A stretch of DNA of 15,693 bases from Planctomycetaceae bacterium (GTDB lineage: Bacteria > Planctomycetota > Planctomycetia > Pirellulales > Thermoguttaceae), in assembly GCA_031256755.1 (NCBI GenBank), contig JAIRPZ010000123.1, forward strand, positions 1 to 15,693, written 5' to 3'. Position 1 is the stretch's first letter, and each line of letters begins with the position of its first letter. A program made the translations under genes and the position numbers. Below the pieces are notes generated by a model, which ran no database searches, was not told the origin of the DNA, and worked only from the letters and a program-made list of their open reading frames with translations. Shown piece after piece: positions 1-6,055 of the stretch.

Positions 1-33
1 CACTCAATCGGATACACAACATCACGCGTGCCA

Positions 34-504
34 TTACCACGCAAAATGGGCAAATGCCTTATTGGCTTCAGCCATACGATGAACATTTTCCCGTTTCGTG
101 ATGGCAGAACCTTCCCTGTTGTAGGCATTGATCAATTCGGCGGCAAGTTTTTCATGCGCCGGCTGCCCTTTTTTATCCCGTACCGCCGCCAAAATCCACC
201 GGATCGCCAGTGATTGCTGCCGATTCCGCTGCACCGGCATCGGCACCTGATACGATGCACCGCCGACCCGCTTGGATCGGACTTCAATGTTCGGCTTCAC
301 GTTGTCCAACGCCTGATGAAACACGTCAATCGGCGATCTGTCCGGTACTTTCTCTTTAATAATATCGAGCGCACCATAGAACACACCCTGGGCGGCAGTT
401 TTCTTGCCGTCCCACATCAGGCAATTAACGAATTTGCTTGCCAAAACGGACTGAAAAATAGGATCGGGCTTGAGTTGTTTCTTGCTTGCAGTAATTCTTC
501 CCAT
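34..504 (-). CDS. rpsG: 30S ribosomal protein S7
   Basis: S7 is a primary 16S rRNA-binding protein that organises the head of the 30S subunit and lines the mRNA exit channel. The protein has 156 residues, the usual length for bacterial S7. It contains the family signatures KFVNCLMWDGKKTAAQ, VKPNIEVRSKRVGGASYQVP and a C-terminal block ending KRENVHRMAEANKAFAHF. I chose the ATG at 504 because it gives the standard S7 length. A GTG at 543 would add 13 residues that match nothing in the family. No clear Shine-Dalgarno sequence precedes 504. The gene lies 110 bases downstream of rpsL on the same strand, as in the str operon. The gene after it, fusA in many bacteria, would lie beyond the left edge and is not seen. 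Confidence 0.97.
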   Translation of the reverse strand: MGRITASKKQLKPDPIFQSVLASKFVNCLMWDGKKTAAQGVFYGALDIIKEKVPDRSPIDVFHQALDNVKPNIEVRSKRVGGASYQVPMPVQRNRQQSLAIRWILAAVRDKKGQPAHEKLAAELINAYNREGSAITKRENVHRMAEANKAFAHFAW

Positions 505-572
505 ATGATGATTTCGTCTGCGACCGGCGGGCTTATGCCGCACCGCTCTTGATTAGATATTCGTTTGGTTTG

Positions 573-636
573 TTTTTTCCCCTTTGCCGGTATAACTTTC
601 GTTCTGCCGGCTGACTATTTTTTCCCCTTTGCCGGT
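573..636. repeat. 19-base direct repeat at the 3' end of rpsL
   Basis: The same 19 bases (TTTTTTCCCCTTTGCCGGT on the plus strand) occur at 573-591 and 618-636, exactly 45 bases apart. The copy at 618-636 encodes the last residues of S12 (PAKGK). The other copy lies after the stop codon but in the same reading frame, so readthrough would add a second PAKGKK. This looks like a tandem duplication of the S12 tail, now separated by the TAG stop at 615-617. Confidence 0.7.
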
Positions 637-1037
637 GCGCCTTTCGCACCGCCCTTGACCGCACCTTTTTGTATCTTTTTGGCACCATAACGGCTTCGGG
701 CTTGTTTTCTGCCGTCGACACCGCTTGAGTCGAGCGTTCCGCGGATAACCTGATACCGCACGCCCGGCAAATCCCGGACCCGACCGCCGCGAACCAGCAC
801 GATAGAGTGTTCCTGCAAACTGTGTCCTTCGCCCGGAATATAGACGGTGACTTCCTTGCCGTTGGAAAGACGAACCCTTGTGATTTTTCGGAGGGCAGAA
901 TTCGGCTTTTTCGGCGGCATAGTACGCACCAAAAGGCAAACGCCGCGCTTTTGGGAACACTTGTTCAACACAGCGGCTTTGCTCTTATAAACCTGTTGAA
1001 TTCGGTTTTTTCGGACTAATTGATTAATTGTCGGCAT
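615..1037 (-). CDS. rpsL: 30S ribosomal protein S12
   Basis: S12 sits at the decoding centre of the 30S subunit and controls translational accuracy. The protein starts MPTINQLVRK and carries the conserved PKKPNSALRK loop and the GGRV-DLPGVRY loop. It aligns with E. coli S12 without gaps over the first 100 residues. Lys43 is conserved. Position 88 is Arg (codon CGG, 776-774) instead of Lys. Asp89, the residue methylthiolated by RimO in other bacteria, is present. The protein has 140 residues against about 124 in E. coli; the extra length is a Lys/Gly/Ala-rich tail. The ATG at 1037 fits the family start exactly, and a weak GAGTG precedes it. A strong promoter lies just upstream. Confidence 0.97.
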   Translation of the reverse strand: MPTINQLVRKNRIQQVYKSKAAVLNKCSQKRGVCLLVRTMPPKKPNSALRKITRVRLSNGKEVTVYIPGEGHSLQEHSIVLVRGGRVRDLPGVRYQVIRGTLDSSGVDGRKQARSRYGAKKIQKGAVKGGAKGAPAKGKK

Positions 1038-1071
1038 ATTTTCACTCTGATTGTCTTTTTCAGACGTGCGG

Positions 1072-1109
1072 ATTATACTCCGATACGGATTTTTGTAAAG
1101 CGGGGGGCA
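1072..1109 (-). promoter_or_regulatory. rpsL promoter with a 15-base block shared with the rpsC promoter
   Basis: Reading on the minus strand, TTTACA (1099-1094) is followed by a 16-base spacer and a perfect TATAAT (1077-1072). The expected start of transcription is near 1065, giving a leader of about 28 bases. The -35 box belongs to the block TGCCCCCCGCTTTAC (1109-1095). That block is identical to one at 5792-5778, where the spacing to TATAAT is also the same. The bases after the -10 box are GC-rich (CCGC). Confidence 0.8.
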
Positions 1110-1188
1110 ACCCTGCCGGACGGGTGACGATAATTGATAATAGAAAATGCAGGGAGCGGCGGACATACATCTGCCGCTATTTTTCTGC

Positions 1189-1217
1189 TTGCAATACAAC
1201 AGCGAAAAATCTATAAT
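1189..1217 (+). promoter_or_regulatory. Promoter for the exported hydrolase gene
   Basis: TTGCAA (1189-1194), a 17-base spacer and a perfect TATAAT (1212-1217) form a sigma-70-type promoter. Transcription would start near 1224, about 40 bases before the ATG at 1263. It is divergent from the rpsL promoter, with about 110 bases between the two -10 boxes. Confidence 0.65.
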
Positions 1218-1262
1218 CACGGCAATCTGAAAACCCTTCTCAATGAACAATACCTTTTTGTC

Positions 1263-2165
1263 ATGAAAACACTCACGATGCGGACGGCAATTTTTGTCAT
1301 TTTGTTAACTCTGACCGGAACGGCCGGAATCAATGCCGCCGAACAGAAAACGGTCTTTCTTTGGGAACAAAACGTCCCCAATGCACTCGGCACTGATGAA
1401 AAAGATAAACCGAAATTCACGCTGTATTTGCCGGACACGGAGAAGTCCGCCGGTACAGCGGTGGTGATTTGTCCCGGCGGCGGATACCACGGTCTCGGCA
1501 TGAATCACGAAGGAAAACAAATTGCCGAATGGTTCAACTCTTTCGGCGTTACGGCAGCCGTGCTTGAATACCGGACACGGGGAAAAGGTTACGGACATCC
1601 CAATCCGCTGCTTGATGTTCAGCGGGCAATCCGCACCGTGCGGAAAAACGCCGAAGAATGGAAAATCAAACCGGACAAAATTGGTGTGATGGGTTTTTCG
1701 GCGGGGGGACATTTGGCTTCAACAGCAGGGACTCATTTTGACGACCACCCGAATCCGGCAGATAACACCGATAAACTTTCCTGCCGGCCGGACTTTATGA
1801 TTCTCTGTTATGCGGTTATCTCGTTTCAGTCGGCACACGCCCACCGCGGTTCGCAACACAATCTCATCGGCAAAGATGCACCGCCGGAACTGGCGGAATA
1901 CTATTCCAGCGAAAAACAGGTGACAACAAAAACACCGCCGGCGTTTTTGTGGACAACCGACGAAGATAAAGTGGTCGCACCGGAAAGCAGCGTTGAGTTT
2001 TACCTTGCCCTGCGGCAGCACAAAATACCGGCAGAATTGCACATCTATCAAAAAGGCAAGCATGGTCTCGGATTGGCAAAAGGAACCGCCGGTACAGAAA
2101 ACTGGCCGGAACTCTGCCGGATATGGATGAAGAACAACGGATTTTTGCCGCACGCCGGACAATAA
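1263..2165 (+). CDS. Exported alpha/beta-hydrolase (esterase/xylanase-associated family)
   Basis: A 300-residue alpha/beta-hydrolase of the acetyl-esterase/BD-FAE type, a group often annotated endo-1,4-beta-xylanase or lipase-like. Residues 1-26 form a signal peptide (hydrophobic FVILLTLTGTAG, cleavage near NAA), so it should act outside the cytoplasm. The oxyanion-hole motif is CPGGGYHGL (70-78). The nucleophile elbow is GFSAGGH with Ser146. Likely acid residues are Asp233 or Asp235 in TTDEDKVV, and the catalytic His is His267 in KGKHGLG. All three parts of the triad are therefore present. Relatives remove acetyl or feruloyl groups from plant polysaccharides; the substrate here is not shown by the sequence. 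The ATG at 1263 gives a complete signal peptide, and 1278 is a possible alternative. No Shine-Dalgarno sequence is visible. Confidence 0.88.
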   Translation: MKTLTMRTAIFVILLTLTGTAGINAAEQKTVFLWEQNVPNALGTDEKDKPKFTLYLPDTEKSAGTAVVICPGGGYHGLGMNHEGKQIAEWFNSFGVTAAVLEYRTRGKGYGHPNPLLDVQRAIRTVRKNAEEWKIKPDKIGVMGFSAGGHLASTAGTHFDDHPNPADNTDKLSCRPDFMILCYAVISFQSAHAHRGSQHNLIGKDAPPELAEYYSSEKQVTTKTPPAFLWTTDEDKVVAPESSVEFYLALRQHKIPAELHIYQKGKHGLGLAKGTAGTENWPELCRIWMKNNGFLPHAGQ

Positions 2166-2191
2166 CCAATCGTCATTCCGTCAAACGGAGA

Positions 2192-3355
2192 TCATCGGCA
2201 TGCCGCAAAAATTTCCGTTCGTTTCTGCACGGCGGTATCGAAACAGAATTGATCGGCAGCGTGTTTTTTTGCCGCTGATTTGATTGACCGGCGGAGTTCT
2301 GCATTTTCAAACAGATGCAGAATTTTTTTTACAGCCGTTCGGCGGCGGAAGCGAAAGTCCTCCGATCCCGGAATCAGCATGCCTGTTACGCCGTCTGTTA
2401 TCATTCCGCTGATTTCCGGTGTTTCTTCAGCAACAACCGGTATACCGCACGACATCGCCGCCGACACCGAACCGATCTGTTCCGGTACCGGACTTAAATG
2501 AAGCAGGGCATCGAAACATGGTAAAAGCCGATCAACATCTTTCCGTGCGCCGATAAAATGCACGCGGGAAAACAACTTCCACCGGTCGCGGCAGCGCAGC
2601 AGTGTTTCCTGATCCTGACCGTCTCCGATGATCAATACGTGAAAATTTAAGTTCAGCGTTTTTAATGTTACAAAAATCCAGAGAGCATCATGAATGCGGT
2701 GTTCCGTACAAAGCGGCGAAATGATTCCGATCAGAAACGGCTGCTGCCTGCCCGGATCGTCCGGCGGAATAAAGCGGTAATTCCGCCGTTCCGGTTCGTA
2801 TTGCGAATTCAATAACGGATAATAATTGCCTGACGGCGGAATAAGCGGGAAACCGATTTTGCCGAGCAACTCGGCTGCCGGAACCGGATCATAATGTTTC
2901 ATCGGCACCGCCGCAGGCGGAACGATCACTGTTTTGGACTCCGGCAACTCCTCTCTTTGCCGCAAAGCGATCAGCGTTTTTGTTTTTGTATCAATAAATC
3001 TTTGAACGATTCCCGCCGGTCGGGAAAAATTCCGTTTTTCGGCAGTGAGAGAAGGAGTACGGCACAGCAATGCCGCAAGACCTCCGTAAAAATGAGCCGT
3101 GCTGTCCCAAGCGTGAACAATATCGGGACGAAAGCAGCGGATTTTGCGGACAACATTCAACAACACGCCGGCATGAAACGCCGCATGAGGTACGGTTCTG
3201 AATAGACATCGCAAACCTGTATCCGCAAGATTGCAGATTTCATTGCTGAACAGAGCGTCCGGCAGCCGGCCGGTCAATGCGGTTAGTTCGCTGCCGATAC
3301 CGAAAGAATCCAAAGACGAAATGATATGTAAGATTTTTTTCTGTTTCACGGGCAT
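2192..3355 (-). CDS. GT4-like (GT-B fold) glycosyltransferase
   Basis: A 387-residue GT-B protein resembling family 4 glycosyltransferases, which move a sugar from a nucleotide donor to a lipid, glycan or protein acceptor, usually at the cytoplasmic membrane. The N-terminal domain begins KILHIISSLDSFGIGSE. The C-terminal donor-binding domain has FLIGIISPLC, HVLIIGDG (239-246), VHFIGARKDVDRLLPCFDALLHLS and SCGIPVVAEETPEI. The usual EX7E pair reads Glu292 ... Ala300, so the second Glu is missing. I start at 3355 (MPVKQKKILH) because family members begin just before this strand. An ATG at 3409 would add 18 residues. Neither start has a Shine-Dalgarno sequence. The gene follows the DUF1559 gene closely (24-78 bases) and may share its transcript. 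It converges with the hydrolase gene, 26 bases away. Confidence 0.85.
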   Translation of the reverse strand: MPVKQKKILHIISSLDSFGIGSELTALTGRLPDALFSNEICNLADTGLRCLFRTVPHAAFHAGVLLNVVRKIRCFRPDIVHAWDSTAHFYGGLAALLCRTPSLTAEKRNFSRPAGIVQRFIDTKTKTLIALRQREELPESKTVIVPPAAVPMKHYDPVPAAELLGKIGFPLIPPSGNYYPLLNSQYEPERRNYRFIPPDDPGRQQPFLIGIISPLCTEHRIHDALWIFVTLKTLNLNFHVLIIGDGQDQETLLRCRDRWKLFSRVHFIGARKDVDRLLPCFDALLHLSPVPEQIGSVSAAMSCGIPVVAEETPEISGMITDGVTGMLIPGSEDFRFRRRTAVKKILHLFENAELRRSIKSAAKKHAADQFCFDTAVQKRTEIFAACR

Positions 3356-3432
3356 ATTGGATTTTGATACAAAAAATACGGCGTATGCAGGAAAACACAC
3401 AAGGATCATTATTTTCGATCACGATTATTCGC

Positions 3433-4491
3433 TCACGGAACTTCGGCGGCATCACCGGCGAAAGCCGTGAAAAGCGAAACAAACGTCTCCGGCGACATCA
3501 TCTCATGGTGAAACCGAACCGCTCCGTCTCCGTAGACAAAATTACAGCCGCCGGGATGCAACGAATAAATTTCCTGATGATTCGTACAGTTAAACATTTG
3601 CGTTCCGTTGCAAATTTCATGCAGATATATTTGTGATTCGTTATCTGCCCATCTTGCTCCGCCAAGTGGTGTCATCGGCTTGTTCTCCGCATCTTCGGCG
3701 ACACGCCCGTATCCGAATTTGAATGGTCTGCCGGTACATTCAAACAACATCATTGAGTTCGAAAGTCCGTCCGTCACTGCCGAAGTACTTACGGGATTGA
3801 CCGACAGCATGCCGTCCATCGAAACATTGTATGCATCAAACGGAATCTCCGGCACCGCAGGGTCTTTTTTACCGCTGCTGTTCCTGCCGGAAGTATTGAT
3901 GTTTGCCGCTCTCATGATACTGCGCCAATCGCTGCGGTTAATCCCAATCTTTTTGAGCTGTGTATCATCTATCTGGTCGCAACTCGTATAATCGGAACAA
4001 AAATACTCTACGATTTTATCATGGGCAGGGTTGCCCCGCGTGGTTCCGTAACGACAAAACCGGACAGGATCAGATTCAGGACAGAGAAACGAGGCAATGT
4101 GGTTTTCCGTAGCCGCATCGTTCATGTTATTCTGCCAGTTTACCTCGAAATGATACAGAGAATAAAGTGTTGACTGTTCGAGGAACGGCAGGAGAAACGT
4201 CATCAGATTATGTCCGATGCTTGCGGTTGTCGGATTACCCGTACTCGTTGTTTTGTAATATTTGTAATAAAACTTGGAGGGAGGAAAAACAGTATGTACC
4301 TCGGCAAAGTGATGAATCGCCAATCCCTGTTGTTTCATATTGTTTTGGCATGACATTTTTCGGGCGGCAGACCGCGCCGCCTGAACAGCAGGCAAAATCA
4401 AACCAATAAGAACGGCAATGATGACGATCACGACAAGCAACTCGATCAACGTGAATGCTGTCCGAAAGAAATTTCTGCGGGACACAACCAT
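3433..4491 (-). CDS. DUF1559 prepilin-like protein with H-X9-DG motif
   Basis: A 352-residue member of the DUF1559 (SBP_bac_10) family, which is widespread and highly duplicated in planctomycetes. It has a short basic leader (MVVSRRNFFRTA), then the type IV pilin-like helix FTLIELLVVIVIIAVLIGL. This is followed by the family block LPAVQAARSAARKMSCQNNMKQ and, near the end, H-X9-DG (His312 to Asp322-Gly323). The leader and helix predict insertion in the membrane and processing by a prepilin peptidase. The residue before Phe13 is Ala rather than the usual Gly, so cleavage may be weak or absent. A strong ribosome binding site (GAGGAG, 4504-4499) lies seven bases before the ATG. The family's function is not established; a role in pseudopilus or surface structures is inferred from the pilin-like start. 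Confidence 0.9.
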   Translation of the reverse strand: MVVSRRNFFRTAFTLIELLVVIVIIAVLIGLILPAVQAARSAARKMSCQNNMKQQGLAIHHFAEVHTVFPPSKFYYKYYKTTSTGNPTTASIGHNLMTFLLPFLEQSTLYSLYHFEVNWQNNMNDAATENHIASFLCPESDPVRFCRYGTTRGNPAHDKIVEYFCSDYTSCDQIDDTQLKKIGINRSDWRSIMRAANINTSGRNSSGKKDPAVPEIPFDAYNVSMDGMLSVNPVSTSAVTDGLSNSMMLFECTGRPFKFGYGRVAEDAENKPMTPLGGARWADNESQIYLHEICNGTQMFNCTNHQEIYSLHPGGCNFVYGDGAVRFHHEMMSPETFVSLFTAFAGDAAEVP

Positions 4492-4587
4492 ACAAGGACT
4501 CCTCGAATTTTATGCCTGCTCTCTCTTGTTTCCCTCCGCCTCCGCACTTGCCTCGCTCCGCAAAACACACCGTACCCGACAGAAACA

Positions 4588-4619
4588 CAGGATAACCGGT
4601 ACGAAAACCGGCTATCCTG
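4588..4619 (-). terminator. Hairpin after rplP
   Basis: Arms of 13 bases (4588-4600 and 4607-4619) pair with a single A-C mismatch around a six-base loop, 15 bases past the rplP stop. On the minus strand only a weak T-rich stretch (TGTTTCTGT) follows, so it could be an intrinsic terminator of modest strength or an RNA 3'-end stabiliser. It separates rplP from the DUF1559 gene. Confidence 0.6.
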
Positions 4620-4634
4620 CCTGCAAAATTCAAA

Positions 4635-5051
4635 TTACATCGGTCGCCGTTTGACGAACCGGCATTTCACCGGCATCTTGTGCGCCAAACGGTTAAAACA
4701 CATTTTTGCCGTTTCTTCCGGGACACCGGAAATTTCGTACATCACCGTTCCCGGCTTCACGACGGCAGCCCAGTATTCCGGTTCACCCTTCCCTTTTCCC
4801 ATTCGGGTTTCAAGAGGGATGGATGTAATGGATTTGTGGGGGAACATACGGATATACAAACGCCCTTCAGTACGCAAGTACTGCTGCGCTGCAATACGAC
4901 CAGCTTCAATAGTCGCTGCACTAATCCAGCCCCCTTGCAGGGTCTGCAAACCGTAATCTCCGAAAACAACATCGTTTCCCCGGGTCGCTTCACCTTTTAT
5001 ACGACCTCTTTGGATTTTTCGATGTTTGACTCGTTTTGGCATTCGCGCCAT
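4635..5051 (-). CDS. rplP: 50S ribosomal protein L16
   Basis: L16 binds 23S rRNA near the A site and helps position aminoacyl-tRNA. The 138-residue product has the usual family length and begins MARMPKRVKHRKIQRGRIKG. It contains the core RMGKGKGEPEYWAAVVKPGTVMYEI and ends KMPVKCRFVKRR. The ATG at 5051 has a good GAGGA ribosome binding site eight bases upstream. An ATG at 5042 is a less likely alternative. The start lies inside rpsC: the two reading frames overlap by 62 bases (4990-5051), so the genes are probably translationally coupled. rpmC and rpsQ, which usually follow L16, are absent; a hairpin follows instead. Confidence 0.97.
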   Translation of the reverse strand: MARMPKRVKHRKIQRGRIKGEATRGNDVVFGDYGLQTLQGGWISAATIEAGRIAAQQYLRTEGRLYIRMFPHKSITSIPLETRMGKGKGEPEYWAAVVKPGTVMYEISGVPEETAKMCFNRLAHKMPVKCRFVKRRPM

Positions 5052-5715
5052 TGTTATCGTCCTCGCTGTATTCGCCTTGATTAATCCAAACCTGAATCCC
5101 GATATGCCCCTGTGCGATTTTCGCCTCGTGAAAACCGTAGTCAACTTTCGCACGGAGAGTAGAGAGCGGAATCGAACCGGCAATCTGCTTTTCGCAGCGT
5201 GCCATTTCAGCTCCGCCAAGCCGTCCAGCCAATTGAATCTTGATGCCTTTGGCACCTCCTTCCATTGCCTGTTCCATTGCACGTTTCATGCAGCGGCGGA
5301 AACCGACCCGCTTAACCAACTGTTCGCCGATGTCTTCGGCAACCAACTGGGCGACCACGTCAGGACGCGTGATCTCTTCGATTTTGATATTGATTCGCCG
5401 ACCGGTCAACCGCTGCAAATCATTGGTCAGTTCCTCGACCTTCTCCCCTTTGCGACCGGCAATAATGCCGACTTTCGCTGTGAAGAGAATCACGCGAACC
5501 TCATCCCGCGTCCGCTCGATCACGATCTTCGCAATCGCCGGATACATCGGTTTTTCGTATTTGTCCGAAGGGTCTTTCCGCTTCTTAATGAAATCTCTGA
5601 TTTTTTTGTCTTCGACAAGAAGTTCAGCAAATTCACGTTTGGAAGCGTACCATCGGCTTTTCCAATCTTCCATAATGCCGGTGCGGTAAGCAACCGGATT
5701 TACTTTCTGACCCAT
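4990..5715 (-). CDS. rpsC: 30S ribosomal protein S3
   Basis: S3 lies at the mRNA entry site of the 30S subunit and contributes to mRNA unwinding. The 241-residue protein begins MGQKVNPVAYRTGI, the canonical start. The type 2 KH domain has its GxxG loop as GRKG (87-90), within GIIAGRKGEKVEEL. The S3 C-terminal domain follows (AGRLGGAEMAR, GSIPLSTLRAKVDYG, QGHIGIQVWI). There is a short insertion near residues 45-60 (KRKDPSDKYEKPMYP) compared with E. coli. The last 20 or so residues form a polar, basic tail encoded by the stretch that also encodes the start of L16. No Shine-Dalgarno sequence precedes the ATG. The gene has its own promoter and no rplV upstream. Confidence 0.97.
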   Translation of the reverse strand: MGQKVNPVAYRTGIMEDWKSRWYASKREFAELLVEDKKIRDFIKKRKDPSDKYEKPMYPAIAKIVIERTRDEVRVILFTAKVGIIAGRKGEKVEELTNDLQRLTGRRINIKIEEITRPDVVAQLVAEDIGEQLVKRVGFRRCMKRAMEQAMEGGAKGIKIQLAGRLGGAEMARCEKQIAGSIPLSTLRAKVDYGFHEAKIAQGHIGIQVWINQGEYSEDDNNGANAKTSQTSKNPKRSYKR

Positions 5716-5754
5716 TTTTTTATTTTGGCGACAAAAGTCACACGTTTGCGGGGC

Positions 5755-5792
5755 ATTATACCGGAATTTGCGTTTCCGTAAAGCGGGGGGCA
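5755..5792 (-). promoter_or_regulatory. rpsC-rplP promoter with the shared 15-base block
   Basis: On the minus strand TTTACG (5782-5777), a 16-base spacer and a perfect TATAAT (5760-5755) form the promoter. Transcription would begin near 5748, about 33 bases before the rpsC ATG. The block TGCCCCCCGCTTTAC (5792-5778) is identical to that in the rpsL promoter and sits at the same distance from the -10 box. The bases after the -10 box are GC-rich (GCCCCGC). Confidence 0.8.
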
Positions 5793-6055
5793 TCGCCGGT
5801 TGCTCTTCGTGTGTTTTTCACCAACCGAAGATCACGCCGGCTGCGAAAAATTGTCTATGAAAATACAGCAAAGCAACACGATTATGACGATTGTATGGAA
5901 TTTCCGAAAAAAAGAATACGCCGAACAATCTTTTCGGCTTTTAACTATCAGAATCCTCACGGATTTTGCCGATAGGAGAGAGGTACGGTGTGTTGCCGGT
6001 GCAGATGGTCCTGCGGAGAAAAGGCAACCCAACCGCGTTCCCCCATAGGAGCCGT
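5793..6055. other. Intergenic region between divergent rpsC and the cysteine-rich gene
   Basis: No gene is convincing here. Short reading frames exist on both strands but resemble no protein family and have no ribosome binding site. The stretch must hold the plus-strand promoter of the gene starting at 6056, but I see no good -35/-10 pair. A purine-rich stretch (GGAGAGAGG) at 5975-5983 does not precede a credible start. Confidence 0.4.

Noticed and set aside
1..34. A possible gene starting at ATG 34-32 (minus), overlapping the rpsG stop as TAATG and reading MARVMLCIRLS off the edge
   Set aside because: The position is where fusA would be expected, but the 11 residues do not resemble EF-G and there is too little sequence to judge.
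5026..5781. 251-residue open frame on the plus strand
   Set aside because: It lies entirely opposite rpsC and rplP, whose identity is certain. It has no ribosome binding site and no family features, so it is a shadow.
1096..5792. CRISPR array or mobile element between the two ribosomal operons
   Set aside because: The only repeat shared across this span is the promoter block. There are no spacers, no transposase and no terminal inverted repeats.
5966..6055. Upstream extension of the cysteine-rich protein from TTG 5966 or ATG 6005
   Set aside because: The extension would place about 30 polar residues before a clear signal peptide. The AGGAG at 6047-6051 fits the ATG at 6056/6059.
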